A stretch of DNA of 25,605 bases from Syntrophaceae bacterium UBA1411 (GCA_002304995.1 DBPV01000124.1:2343-27947); one strand, 5' to 3'. Shown: positions 14,813-22,872, counted from the first letter of the stretch. Notes: a model not told the origin generated them from the letters alone. A program made the numbers and translations.

Positions 14813-15136
14813 CTAACCCACGTCGATTACGTCATTGCATTTGCTGCAGATACGAATTTTCTTGCCGTCTTCCAGAATGCGGTTGCGAATCCGGGTCGCT
14901 TCCTTGCACTTGCCGCAAATGATGCTGACCTTGGAGACATCCATCGCCGCCTCTTTTTCCAAGACGCCGCCCTTGCTCTTCTGATCGGGTCTCTTGTGCC
15001 GCTTGATCACGTTGATCTTTTCGACGACCACCTTGCTTTTTTCGGGTATGGTTTTGAGAACCTTGCCGGTCTTGCCTTTGTCCTTGCCGGCCAGAACCTT
15101 CACCATATCTCCCTTTTTCAATCTGCCTACAGTCAT
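14813..15136 (-). CDS. rplX: 50S ribosomal protein L24
   Basis: A 107-residue assembly initiator. The N-terminal KOW motif is GDMVKVLAGKDKGKTGKVLK (9-28). The C-terminal part carries two CxxC pairs (C74/C77 and C97/C100) that could bind zinc, a feature of some L24 lineages and absent from E. coli. ATG 15136 with GAGGGG upstream is chosen; a TTG at 15151 would place the start upstream of that site. Confidence 0.96.
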   Translation of the reverse strand: MTVGRLKKGDMVKVLAGKDKGKTGKVLKTIPEKSKVVVEKINVIKRHKRPDQKSKGGVLEKEAAMDVSKVSIICGKCKEATRIRNRILEDGKKIRICSKCNDVIDVG

Positions 15137-15158
15137 TTTTCCCCTCTTCAAAACAGGC

Positions 15159-15527
15159 TTACAGAACCTCTGGCGCCAGAGATATAATCTTCATAAACTG
15201 CTTTGCTCTCAGTTCGCGGGCGACAGGTCCGAAAATGCGCGTTCCGATCGGCTCCATCTGGTTGCTGATGAGCACGGCGGAGTTGTCGTCAAACTTGAGA
15301 TAAGACCCGTCCGGCCGCTTCACTTCTTTCACGGTGCGGACGATGACCGCCTTCATCACGTCACCTTTTTTCACTTTGGAATTCGGAATCGCTTCCTTCA
15401 CGGAAACGACGATCACGTCGCCCAGCGACGCATAGCGCCGCTTCGATCCGCCAAGCACCTTGATACAAGCGACCCGTTTGGCGCCGGAATTGTCGGCCAC
15501 ATTGAGAATTGTCTGCATCTGAATCAT
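15159..15527 (-). CDS. rplN: 50S ribosomal protein L14
   Basis: A 122-residue beta-barrel protein at the subunit interface (bridges B5 and B8). It begins MIQMQTILNVADNSGAKRVA and has the signature KKGDVMKAVIVRTVKEVKR, ending FMKIISLAPEVL. ATG 15527 has GGAG 7 nt upstream. It is separated from rpsQ by 48 nt. Confidence 0.97.
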   Translation of the reverse strand: MIQMQTILNVADNSGAKRVACIKVLGGSKRRYASLGDVIVVSVKEAIPNSKVKKGDVMKAVIVRTVKEVKRPDGSYLKFDDNSAVLISNQMEPIGTRIFGPVARELRAKQFMKIISLAPEVL

Positions 15528-15575
15528 AAATCAACTCCACTAAACAAGATACCCGCCTCTGCACCGGGCCGGTTT

Positions 15576-15833
15576 CTATTTCGCTTTCTCCAGAATTTCC
15601 AGCATCCGCCAGCGTTTGTCTTTGCTCATCGGCCGCGCTTCAATGATCAACACGGTGTCTCCCGTTTTGCACTGATTCTGTTCGTCATGGGCCTTGTATT
15701 TGACATGCCGTCGGACATACTTGTGGAACACCGAGTGCTTGACCAGCCGCTCGGCTTTCACCACGATCGTCTTGTCCATTTTATCACTGACCACGACACC
15801 CTTGATGGTGCGTTTGTTGCTTTTTTCAGCCAT
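15576..15833 (-). CDS. rpsQ: 30S ribosomal protein S17
   Basis: An 85-residue OB-fold primary rRNA-binding protein. Typical stretches are KGVVVSDKMDKTIVVKAERL, YVRRHVKYKAHDEQNQCKTG and the signature GDTVLIIEARPMSKDKRWRM. ATG 15833 lies 1 nt from the rpmC stop, suggesting coupled translation. Confidence 0.97.
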   Translation of the reverse strand: MAEKSNKRTIKGVVVSDKMDKTIVVKAERLVKHSVFHKYVRRHVKYKAHDEQNQCKTGDTVLIIEARPMSKDKRWRMLEILEKAK

Positions 15834-15834
15834 A

Positions 15835-16029
15835 TTATCCTGCGGCCTCCTTTTCCTTCAGAACCGTTGCAATGCGGGCGATGTCCTTGCGCAGGCGGCC
15901 CAAGCTGGCGGTCGACTCGAGTTGACCGGATGCATGCCGAATCTTCAACCGGAAAAGTTCTTCGGCCAATTCTCTGTTTTTTGTTTGAAGCTCGTTGATA
16001 CCGAGACCTCTGATTTCGCTAATTTTCAT
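15835..16029 (-). CDS. rpmC: 50S ribosomal protein L29
   Basis: A 64-residue helical-hairpin protein near the exit tunnel and the docking site for SRP and trigger factor together with L23. The sequence MKISEIRGLGINELQTKNRE is followed by EELFRLKIRHASGQLESTAS. ATG 16029 is selected by homology and GGGAG 7 nt upstream. It overlaps the last 11 nt of rplP in another frame, a sign of tight coupling. Confidence 0.96.
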   Translation of the reverse strand: MKISEIRGLGINELQTKNRELAEELFRLKIRHASGQLESTASLGRLRKDIARIATVLKEKEAAG

Positions 16030-16441
16030 CAGATATCTCCCTTGACAAAAACTTGGTTGCAATGGACAGTTTGTGCGCAGCCAGACGAAAGGCTTCTTTG
16101 GCCACTTCCCGGGTCACGCCTTCCATCTCGTAAAGCACGGAGCCGGGCTTCACCACCGCCACCCATCCTTCCGGAGCCCCCTTGCCTTTTCCCATTCGGG
16201 TTTCGGCGGGTTTCTTCGTAATGGATTTATGGGGAAAAACGCGAATCCAGATCTTGCCGCCGCGTTTGACGTAACGGGTCATGGCGACACGGGCCGCCTC
16301 GATCTGCCGGGCGGTCACCCAGCCGCACTCCGCCGCCTGCAATCCATAGTCTCCGAAGGCAATGGTGCCGCCTCTGGTGGCCTTTCCGCCCATGCGGCCT
16401 TTCTGCAACTTTCTGTATTTCACCCGTTTTGGCATTAACAT
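16019..16441 (-). CDS. rplP: 50S ribosomal protein L16
   Basis: A 140-residue protein near the A-site tRNA elbow. It has MLMPKRVKYRKLQKGRMGGK at the start, KIWIRVFPHKSITKKPAETR (63-82) and MGKGKGAPEGWVAVVKPG, the two family signatures. ATG 16441 has GGGAG 9 nt upstream; ATG 16435 is a less well spaced alternative. Its 3' end overlaps rpmC by 11 nt. Confidence 0.97.
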   Translation of the reverse strand: MLMPKRVKYRKLQKGRMGGKATRGGTIAFGDYGLQAAECGWVTARQIEAARVAMTRYVKRGGKIWIRVFPHKSITKKPAETRMGKGKGAPEGWVAVVKPGSVLYEMEGVTREVAKEAFRLAAHKLSIATKFLSREISDEN

Positions 16442-16504
16442 AATTCAAAACTCCCGTTTATCTTCAGCAAGGACTTCCCGGTCTGGGAAAATCGCCTGTT
16501 GCTC

Positions 16505-17152
16505 TCATGACTGTTTTTCGTTCTTCTGGGGCAAAACCTCTCCGTGGAAAACCAAAACCTTGACGCCGATCAGGCCGTACGCCGTATGCGCTTCAATGAA
16601 CCCGTAGTCGATGTCGGCCCGCAGCGTATGCAGCGGAACGCGTCCCTCGCGGTACCATTCCGAGCGGGACATTTCAGCGCCGCCCAGTCGTCCCGAGCAG
16701 GTGATCTTGATGCCCTTCGCTCCGAATTTGAGGGCGTAACCGACGCATTTTTTCATGGCCCGGCGGAAAGCGACGCGCCGTTCCAGCTGCATGGCGACGT
16801 TCTCGGCCACCAGCTGCGCATCCGTTTCCGGCTTGCGGACTTCCAGGATATTGATGATAATCTCCGCCTGGGAAAATTTCTCGATCTCCGCCTTGAGTTT
16901 CTCTATTTCCGATCCCTTCTTCCCGATGATGACGCCGGGACGGGCCGAGTAAATATTCACCTTGGCTTTGTTGGCCGCGCGCTCGATTTCGATATGAGAA
17001 ATTCCGGCGTGATACAGCTTTTTCTTCAGGTACTTGCGGATTTTCAAGTCTTCCAGAAGCATTCCGCTGTAATTCTTTTCGGCAAACCAGACCGACTGCC
17101 ACTTTTTAATGTAGCCCAACCGTAATCCTACCGGGTTAACCTTCTGACCCAA
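16505..17152 (-). CDS. rpsC: 30S ribosomal protein S3 (TTG start)
   Basis: A 215-residue protein at the mRNA entry tunnel with helicase-related function. The KH domain GxxG loop is GVIIGKKG (73-80). The C-terminal domain includes GALKF-type GAKGIKITCSGRLGGAEMSR and LHTLRADIDYGFIEAHTAYG. The start is TTG 17152, reading MGQKVNPVGLRLG, with AAGGAGG 7 nt upstream; no ATG is available at this conserved N-terminus. Confidence 0.97.
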   Translation of the reverse strand: MGQKVNPVGLRLGYIKKWQSVWFAEKNYSGMLLEDLKIRKYLKKKLYHAGISHIEIERAANKAKVNIYSARPGVIIGKKGSEIEKLKAEIEKFSQAEIIINILEVRKPETDAQLVAENVAMQLERRVAFRRAMKKCVGYALKFGAKGIKITCSGRLGGAEMSRSEWYREGRVPLHTLRADIDYGFIEAHTAYGLIGVKVLVFHGEVLPQKNEKQS

Positions 17153-17164
17153 TATCGTTCCTCC

Positions 17165-17497
17165 TTACCTTTCATCCACGACAACGGTGATATGTGACGT
17201 TCTCTTTTTGATCCCCGCCGCTCTTCCCTGGGCCCGGGCCCGCCATCTTTTCAGTGACGGTCCCTGATCCACGAATATCTCCTTCACATAAAGCGTGTTT
17301 TCGTCGATATTGGGATTCTGCGAGGCGTTGGCCACGGCGGATTTCAGGACCTTGGCGACAATGCCCGCCGCATACTTTCTCGTGTACAGCAGGATATTGC
17401 GCGCTTCCTGGACCCTCTTGCCCCGGATGAGATCAACGACCAGCCGGACCTTCTGCGGCGACATCCGAATATATTTTGCAACTGCCTTTGCTTCCAT
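17165..17497 (-). CDS. rplV: 50S ribosomal protein L22
   Basis: A 110-residue protein whose long beta-hairpin lines the peptide exit tunnel. It begins MEAKAVAKYIRMSPQKVRLV and ends with the signature RARAQGRAAGIKKRTSHITV at the hairpin tip and strand. ATG 17497. It lies 12 nt upstream of the rpsC TTG. Confidence 0.97.
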   Translation of the reverse strand: MEAKAVAKYIRMSPQKVRLVVDLIRGKRVQEARNILLYTRKYAAGIVAKVLKSAVANASQNPNIDENTLYVKEIFVDQGPSLKRWRARAQGRAAGIKKRTSHITVVVDER

Positions 17498-17537
17498 ATC
17501 TTCTCAACTCCAAACCCGTGCGTCTGCGCGTAAATAA

Positions 17538-17819
17538 TTATTTGCGAACTTTCGTTTTCCGGTCGCCGGAATGGGAATAAAAAGTCCTTGTCGGCGCGAA
17601 TTCGCCCAATTTATGGCCCACCATATTTTCCGTCACGTAAACCGGAATGAATTTTTTTCCGTTATGCACGGCAAACGTATAGCCGATCAACTCGGGAGTG
17701 ATGGTTGAACGCCGCGACCAAGTCTTAATCACATTCTTGCTGCTTTCGGCCTCCATTTTCCGAACTTTGGCCAGCAAACTGTCTTCAATATAAGGACCTT
17801 TTTTGATCGAACGTGCCAC
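17538..17819 (-). CDS. rpsS: 30S ribosomal protein S19 (GTG start)
   Basis: A 93-residue head protein that pairs with S13. It begins MARSIKKGPYIEDSLLAKVR and contains the signature ENMVGHKLGEFAPTRTFYSH. The start is GTG 17819 with GAGGT 9 nt upstream, only 3 nt after the rplB stop codon. Confidence 0.97.
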   Translation of the reverse strand: MARSIKKGPYIEDSLLAKVRKMEAESSKNVIKTWSRRSTITPELIGYTFAVHNGKKFIPVYVTENMVGHKLGEFAPTRTFYSHSGDRKTKVRK

Positions 17820-17822
17820 GTT

Positions 17823-18647
17823 TTATTTACCTCTTCTCTTCACGATATATTTATCGGTTCTCTTGTTCTTCCGGGTTTTGTGTCCCTTCGTCGGAACACC
17901 CCAGGGCGTGCACGGATGACGGCCGCCGGAGGACTTGCCTTCGCCGCCGCCCATCGGATGGTCAACCGGGTTCATGACGACACCGCGGACATGCGGACGC
18001 TTGCCGAGCCAGCGGTTTCGCCCCGCCTTGCCGATGCTGACGTTTTCGTGTTCATTGTTGCCGACCTGCCCGATGGTGGCCATGCATTCGATGAACACCT
18101 TGCGGACTTCGCCGGACGGCAGCCGCACCTGGGCATAGCTGCCTTCTTTGGCCATCAGCTGACCGTACGCGCCCGCCGAGCGGATCAGTTGCCCGCCGCG
18201 CCCCACCTTCAGTTCCACGTTGTGGATGAGGGAACCCAGCGGAATGTTTTTCAGGGGAATGGCATTGCCCGGTTTGATGTCCGCCTTGGTGCCGCTGACG
18301 AGAACGTCGCCGACACTCACCTGGGCAGGGGCAACAATGTAGCGTTTTTCACCGTCCCGGTAGTTCAAAAGCGCAATGCGGGCGGATCGGTTCGGATCGT
18401 ATTGAATGGCCGCCACTTTCGCCGGAATGTCCGCCTTGTCGCGGCAGAAATCGATCACGCGGTATTTGCGCTTGTGACCGCCGCCGATGTAACGCGCCGT
18501 GATCCTGCCGTAACTGTTTCGACCGCCCGATTTTCTGACCGGTTTCAAAAGGCTCTTGACCGGCTCGGTGGAGGTTATCTCCGCGAAATCGGAGACGCTC
18601 TGGAAGCGCCGGCCGGGTGATGTCGGTTTATACTTGATAATTCCCAT
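17823..18647 (-). CDS. rplB: 50S ribosomal protein L2
   Basis: A 274-residue protein required for subunit association and close to the peptidyl-transferase centre. The conserved VMNPVDHPMGGGEGKSSGGR contains the invariant histidine. The N-terminus has GIIKYKPTSPGRRFQSV and the central part GNAIPLKNIPLGSLIHNVEL. ATG 18647 has AAGGA 8 nt upstream. Confidence 0.97.
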   Translation of the reverse strand: MGIIKYKPTSPGRRFQSVSDFAEITSTEPVKSLLKPVRKSGGRNSYGRITARYIGGGHKRKYRVIDFCRDKADIPAKVAAIQYDPNRSARIALLNYRDGEKRYIVAPAQVSVGDVLVSGTKADIKPGNAIPLKNIPLGSLIHNVELKVGRGGQLIRSAGAYGQLMAKEGSYAQVRLPSGEVRKVFIECMATIGQVGNNEHENVSIGKAGRNRWLGKRPHVRGVVMNPVDHPMGGGEGKSSGGRHPCTPWGVPTKGHKTRKNKRTDKYIVKRRGK

Positions 18648-18669
18648 GATCGTAATCCTTCAACTCGTT

Positions 18670-18957
18670 CTATACGCCTTCGGCGACCTCAATGCGGCTT
18701 CCTTCGGCTAACGTGACAATGGCCTTTTTCCAGGAACGCTTCTGTCCCATGACCCGGCCCATTCTTTTCTTCTTTCCCAGCACCCCGATGACGTGGACTT
18801 CCGTCACTTTAACCTTGAACAATTTTTCGACCGCCTGGCCGATTTCCACCTTGTTGGCCTTGCGGTCGACTTCAAAGTGGTATTTGTTCGCCGTTTCGCG
18901 GTCGATGTTGCTTTTTTCCGTAAGCAGTATTTTTTTGATAATCTGATGCAGTTCCAT
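18670..18957 (-). CDS. rplW: 50S ribosomal protein L23
   Basis: A 95-residue protein at the tunnel exit and the docking point for trigger factor and SRP. The start MELHQIIKKILLTEKSNIDR is followed by YHFEVDRKANKVEIGQAVEK and KVTEVHVIGVLGKKKRMGR. The ATG (18957-18955) shares one base with the rplD stop, so translation is coupled. Confidence 0.96.
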   Translation of the reverse strand: MELHQIIKKILLTEKSNIDRETANKYHFEVDRKANKVEIGQAVEKLFKVKVTEVHVIGVLGKKKRMGRVMGQKRSWKKAIVTLAEGSRIEVAEGV

Positions 18958-19580
18958 TATGCCAGCAATGCCCCCTCAATCTTTTTTACAGAGGGTTCGA
19001 GAAGGACCAGATGATCGTGCTTGAGCACGTCATACACATTGATGCCTTCCGACCGAATCATTTTCACGTTTTTTATATTGCGGGAAGACTTCATTAAAAC
19101 GACGTTGTCCCCGTCGATGACGAAGAGCGCTTTCTTCAGACCGAAAAGATCGACGACCTTCTGAAAGGCCTTCGTGCTGATCTTCTCCATCGGGAAATCA
19201 CGCAAAATGGTCATTTTCTGCTCCTTGACCTTCAGGCTGAGCGCCGAGATCATGGCATTTTTGCGGACTTTCTTCGGAACGCTGTAGGAGTAGTCACGCG
19301 GCTGGGGGCCGAAGACGATTCCGCCGCCTCTCCAGATCGGAGACCGCGAGGTTCCCGCCCGGGCGCGGCCGGTGCCCTTTTGGCGCCAGGGTTTCTTTCC
19401 GCCGCCGCTGACTTCCCCTCTCGCCTTGGTTGCAGACGTTCCCGACCGGCGCGACGCCAGTTGCATCTTGACCACTTCATAGATCGTTGCTTCGTTGATT
19501 TCGGCGCCGAAAACGGCGTCGTTCAATTCAACCTCGGCGACCTTCTTCTTTTCAATATCAAAAACATCTGCGACTGCCAT
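18957..19580 (-). CDS. rplD: 50S ribosomal protein L4
   Basis: A 207-residue protein with a globular domain and a tunnel-lining loop. The loop is visible as ASRRSGTSATKARGEVSGGG and WRQKGTGRARAGTSRSPIWR, followed by GGGIVFGPQPRDYSYSVPKK. In E. coli L4 also represses the S10 operon; whether that applies here is unknown. ATG 19580 has GGAG 8 nt upstream. Confidence 0.96.
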   Translation of the reverse strand: MAVADVFDIEKKKVAEVELNDAVFGAEINEATIYEVVKMQLASRRSGTSATKARGEVSGGGKKPWRQKGTGRARAGTSRSPIWRGGGIVFGPQPRDYSYSVPKKVRKNAMISALSLKVKEQKMTILRDFPMEKISTKAFQKVVDLFGLKKALFVIDGDNVVLMKSSRNIKNVKMIRSEGINVYDVLKHDHLVLLEPSVKKIEGALLA

Positions 19581-19598
19581 GTTTATAACTCCACTGAT

Positions 19599-20237
19599 TT
19601 ACGCACTTTTTTTCCGGGCCTGCCGAATGATCACATAGCCGTTTTTCGAGCCGGGAATGGAACCTTTCAACAACAACAAATTGCGGTCGGAGCGCACCTG
19701 CCAGACCTGGAGGTTTTGAACGGTTTTCCGGACGTTTCCCAGCTGACCGCCCATCTTGGTTCCCTTGAAGACGCGGGACGGGTCCGCGCTGGCGCCGATG
19801 GAGCCCGGAGCGCGATGGAACATCGAGCCGTGCGTCGCCCGGCCGCCGCCGAAGCCGTGCCGGGTCATGACGCCCTGAAAACCTTTGCCTTTCGAGGTTC
19901 CCACGATATCGACATAACCGCCCGCCTGAAAAATGTCGGCGGTGATTTCCTGGCCGACTTCGTACTCGCCGGCCGCGGCGGGAAATTCCCTCAGGATCCG
20001 GAAGAATCCTTTGCTGGCTTTGTTCAGATGTCCCTGGAGCGGCTTGGTGACGTTCTTCTGCTTGACGCGGCCGTAACCCACCTGAACGGCGTCGTAGCCG
20101 TCCTTTTCCCTGGTCTTCACCTGGACGACAACCGACGGCTCCACCTCGATCGCCGTCACGCCGATTGCGGCGCCGTCTTCGGCAAACACCTGCGTCATCC
20201 CCAATTTTTTTCCTAGAATTCCCTTGTTCATCATCAT
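19599..20237 (-). CDS. rplC: 50S ribosomal protein L3
   Basis: A 212-residue early assembly protein with an extension reaching towards the peptidyl-transferase centre. It has KGILGKKLGMTQVFAEDGAA, the family signature around FQGVMTRHGFGGGRATHGSM, and FHRAPGSIGASADPSRVFKG. Three successive ATG codons (20237, 20234, 20231) precede AAC; none has a good ribosome binding site, so the exact start is uncertain by two residues. It is preceded by the structured 89-nt spacer after rpsJ. Confidence 0.94.
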   Translation of the reverse strand: MMMNKGILGKKLGMTQVFAEDGAAIGVTAIEVEPSVVVQVKTREKDGYDAVQVGYGRVKQKNVTKPLQGHLNKASKGFFRILREFPAAAGEYEVGQEITADIFQAGGYVDIVGTSKGKGFQGVMTRHGFGGGRATHGSMFHRAPGSIGASADPSRVFKGTKMGGQLGNVRKTVQNLQVWQVRSDRNLLLLKGSIPGSKNGYVIIRQARKKSA

Positions 20238-20277
20238 CCAACTTTTATAAAAATAAAGCCACGATATTCACTGTTCC

Positions 20278-20307
20278 GGAAAGCACAACGCCTGCGGGCC
20301 GCTTTCC
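20278..20307 (-). other. Inverted repeat in the rpsJ-rplC spacer
   Basis: GGAAAGC (20278-20284) and GCTTTCC (20301-20307) form a 7-bp stem with a 16-nt loop that contains a further GCC/GGC pairing. Nearer to rplC, a second AT-rich hairpin (CTTTAT, TTTT loop, ATAAAAG on the minus strand) overlaps the region where a ribosome binding site should be. The elements sit in the only sizeable spacer inside the S10 gene set. Function, if any, is unknown. Confidence 0.35.
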
Positions 20308-20326
20308 ACCGCCTCGGCTTCAAGGC

Positions 20327-20635
20327 TTACGCTTTGATCTCGACATCCACGCCCGCCGATAGATCCAGCTTCATCAAGGCGTCCACGGTGGCCTGCGTCG
20401 GCTCGACAATATCGATCAATCTTTTGTGTGTGCGAATTTCGAACTGCTCCCGGGATTTTTTATCCACGTGCGGCGAACGATTGACACAGTACTTATTGAT
20501 TTCCGTCGGAAGCGGGATAGGACCGGCGACACGCGCGCCGGTCCGTTTTGCCGTCTCCACGATTTCCTCGACAGAGCGATCCAGAAGCTTATAATCGTAA
20601 GCTTTGAGACGAATTCTTATCTTTTGTTCTTTCAT
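20327..20635 (-). CDS. rpsJ: 30S ribosomal protein S10
   Basis: A 102-residue protein of the 30S head, also the transcription antitermination factor NusE in complex with NusB. The start MKEQKIRIRLKAYDYKLLDR is followed by GARVAGPIPLPTEINKYCVN and SPHVDKKSREQFEIRTHKRL, the family signature. ATG 20635; the ribosome binding site (AGGT about 12 nt upstream) is weak. It follows tuf by 25 nt, so the S10 set has no evident promoter of its own. Confidence 0.97.
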   Translation of the reverse strand: MKEQKIRIRLKAYDYKLLDRSVEEIVETAKRTGARVAGPIPLPTEINKYCVNRSPHVDKKSREQFEIRTHKRLIDIVEPTQATVDALMKLDLSAGVDVEIKA

Positions 20636-20660
20636 CGATCGGATAACCTATTTCCCGTTT

Positions 20661-21854
20661 CTATGCAATGACCTTGCTGACGACACCGGCGCCGACGGTT
20701 CTGCCGCCTTCCCGAATCGCGAAACGAAGCTGTTCCTCCATCGCGATGGGCATGATCAGTTCAACCGTCATCTTCACGTTATCCCCCGGCATAACCATTT
20801 CCACGCCCTCGGGCAGCGTCGCGACACCCGTCACGTCGGTGGTCCGGAAATAAAACTGCGGACGGTAACCGGAGAAGAACGGCGTATGGCGGCCGCCTTC
20901 TTCCTTCGTCAGAACGTACACGGCTGCTTCAAACTTGGTGTGCGGCGTGATGGAGGCGGGTTTGGCCACGACCTGGCCTCTTTCCACTTCCTCGCGCTTG
21001 ATGCCGCGGAGCAGCAAACCGACGTCGTCGCCGGCGCGCCCTTCATCGAGCGTCTTGCGGAACATTTCCACGCCCGTGACGACGGTTTTAATGGTGGGAC
21101 GGATGCCGATGATTTCGACTTCTTCGCCAACCTTGACGATCCCGCGGTCCACTCTTCCGGTAACGACGGTGCCGCGCCCGGAAATGGTGAACACGTCGCC
21201 GACAGGCATCAGGAAGGGCTTATCGGTGTCGCGCTTCGGCTCGGGAATGTAGTTGTCCACGGCCTCCATCAGTTCCGCGATGCACTTCACATCGGGAGAA
21301 TTGGTATCTTCCGCTTCCAGCGCTTTTAATGCCGACCCGCGGATGATGGGAATATCGTCGCCCGGAAATTCGTACTGGGTCAGGAGTTCTCTCAATTCGA
21401 GCTCGACAAGGTCCAACAGCTCGGGATCATCAACCAGATCAACTTTATTAAGGAAGACAACGACATAGGGAACCTGCACCTGACGGGCAAGGAGGATGTG
21501 CTCGCGCGTCTGCGGCATCGGACCGTCGGAGGCGGCCACAACCAGGATCGTTCCATCCATGTGAGCGGCGCCGGAAATCATGTTTTTGATATAGTCGGCA
21601 TGGCCGGGGCAGTCCACGTGGGCGTAATGTCTTTTTTCTGTTTCATATTCCACGTGGGAAATATTGATCGTGACGCCGCGCTCTTTTTCTTCGGGAGCGT
21701 TGTCAATGGAATCGAAAGCACGGAATTCCGCAAAACCTTTTTTGGCCAGATACTTGGTAATGGCGGCCGTCAATGTCGTCTTGCCGTGATCCACGTGACC
21801 GATGGTCCCTATATTTAAATGCGGCTTGGTCCTTTCAAATTTTTTCTTTGCCAT
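20661..21854 (-). CDS. tuf: Elongation factor Tu
   Basis: A 397-residue GTPase that delivers aminoacyl-tRNA to the ribosome. The G domain motifs are intact: GHVDHGKT (19-26), the switch I RGVTIN, DCPGH (80-84) and NKVD (135-138). Domains II and III follow, ending VGAGVVSKVIA. ATG 21854 has a strong AAGGAGG about 9 nt upstream. It follows rpsG after 56 nt; fusA, which normally separates them, is missing. Confidence 0.98.
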   Translation of the reverse strand: MAKKKFERTKPHLNIGTIGHVDHGKTTLTAAITKYLAKKGFAEFRAFDSIDNAPEEKERGVTINISHVEYETEKRHYAHVDCPGHADYIKNMISGAAHMDGTILVVAASDGPMPQTREHILLARQVQVPYVVVFLNKVDLVDDPELLDLVELELRELLTQYEFPGDDIPIIRGSALKALEAEDTNSPDVKCIAELMEAVDNYIPEPKRDTDKPFLMPVGDVFTISGRGTVVTGRVDRGIVKVGEEVEIIGIRPTIKTVVTGVEMFRKTLDEGRAGDDVGLLLRGIKREEVERGQVVAKPASITPHTKFEAAVYVLTKEEGGRHTPFFSGYRPQFYFRTTDVTGVATLPEGVEMVMPGDNVKMTVELIMPIAMEEQLRFAIREGGRTVGAGVVSKVIA

Positions 21855-21910
21855 CTCACCTTTCCTCCTTAACTTTGAATGGTTGTTTTCCTTGTCGTTT
21901 GGTGTTCGAT

Positions 21911-22381
21911 TTAAAACTTATAATGCGCAAAAGCCTTGTTGGCCTCCGCCATTTTATGCACTGCTTCTCTTTTCTTAATGGCGCCGCCGCGATTGTTGGC
22001 CGCATCGATCAGCTCTGCCGCGAGCTTTTCCCGCATGGTTTTCTCGGTGCGCTCCTGCGCGTTGGAAATGAGCCAGCGAATGGCCAGCGCGGTGCGTCTG
22101 GCCGGGACAACCTCCGTCGGCACCTGATAGGTGGAACCGCCCACGCGCCGTGATTTCACTTCAATGAGCGGCTTGACGTTATTGACTGCTTTTTCAAAAA
22201 ATTCCACCGGCTGTTCCTTCACCCGCTTTTCGATAATGTCAAAAGCGCCGTACAGGATGCTTTCAGCCACGCTCTTTTTGCCCCTCTTGAGCAGAGAGTT
22301 CACAAATTTGGCAACCAGTTTGTTGCTGTACTTGGGATCCGGCAGGATATCCCTTTTTTCAACTTCGCGTCTTCTAGGCAT
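21911..22381 (-). CDS. rpsG: 30S ribosomal protein S7
   Basis: A 156-residue protein that organises the 30S head and contacts E-site tRNA. It begins MPRRREVEKRDILPDPKYSN, the family signature, and continues KLVAKFVNSLLKRGKKSVAE; later GGSTYQVPTEVVPARRTALA matches the beta-hairpin region. ATG 22381 has GAAGGA 7 nt upstream. It lies 15 nt after rpsL. Confidence 0.97.
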   Translation of the reverse strand: MPRRREVEKRDILPDPKYSNKLVAKFVNSLLKRGKKSVAESILYGAFDIIEKRVKEQPVEFFEKAVNNVKPLIEVKSRRVGGSTYQVPTEVVPARRTALAIRWLISNAQERTEKTMREKLAAELIDAANNRGGAIKKREAVHKMAEANKAFAHYKF

Positions 22382-22396
22382 GGTTCTGTCCTTCGT

Positions 22397-22768
22397 TTAA
22401 CTTGGCTTTTTCGCACCGTATTTTGATCGACCCTGCTTGCGGTCGGCAACTCCGACGGCATCCAGCGTCCCCCGGACGATATGGTACCGGACGCCGGGTA
22501 AATCCTTCACGCGGCCGCCGCGGACCAGCACCACCGAGTGCTCCTGCAGATTGTGGCCGATGCCGGGAATGTAAGACGATACTTCGTATCCGCTGGTCAA
22601 CCGGACTCTCGCCACCTTACGCAGAGCCGAATTCGGCTTCTTGGGCGTTGTCGTATAAACTCTCACACACACACCGCGGCGCTGCGGCGAACCGGCCAAG
22701 GCCGGTGCGTTTGTTTTTCTCTTGATTTTGGCCCTACCTTTGCGAACCAATTGACTAATTGTCGGCAT
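22397..22768 (-). CDS. rpsL: 30S ribosomal protein S12
   Basis: A 123-residue decoding-centre protein controlling accuracy. TPKKPNSALRK (41-51) and RVKDLPGVRYH (86-96) are the loops where streptomycin-resistance changes arise; both have the wild-type-like lysines (K43/K44 and K88), so no resistance allele is apparent. D89 is the usual methylthiolation site. ATG 22768 with GGGAGGA just upstream is chosen; the open frame continues to 22831 without homology. Confidence 0.97.
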   Translation of the reverse strand: MPTISQLVRKGRAKIKRKTNAPALAGSPQRRGVCVRVYTTTPKKPNSALRKVARVRLTSGYEVSSYIPGIGHNLQEHSVVLVRGGRVKDLPGVRYHIVRGTLDAVGVADRKQGRSKYGAKKPS

Positions 22769-22821
22769 CTTTCCTCCCGAGCGCTGTCCCGCCTTTTTTG
22801 CCGGCAGCAGCAAATCTGCGG

Positions 22822-22850
22822 TAACTATCAATTCAAGTTGTTTCTGTCAA
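22822..22850 (-). promoter_or_regulatory. Possible promoter for the rpsL-rpsG-tuf genes
   Basis: In the 104-nt spacer between rpoC and rpsL the minus strand has a perfect -35, TTGACA (22850-22845). The -10 is less clear: TAGTTA at 17-nt spacing (22827-22822) matches poorly, while GATAGT at 15-nt spacing (22829-22824) matches four of six bases. A moderate promoter that may reinforce read-through from rpoBC. Confidence 0.45.
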
Positions 22851-22872
22851 GCTCTTTTATACTTTTTTTCGT

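Noticed and set aside
22397..22768. Possible streptomycin-resistance allele of rpsL
   Set aside because: The lysines in TPKKPNSALRK and RVKDLPG are wild-type-like.
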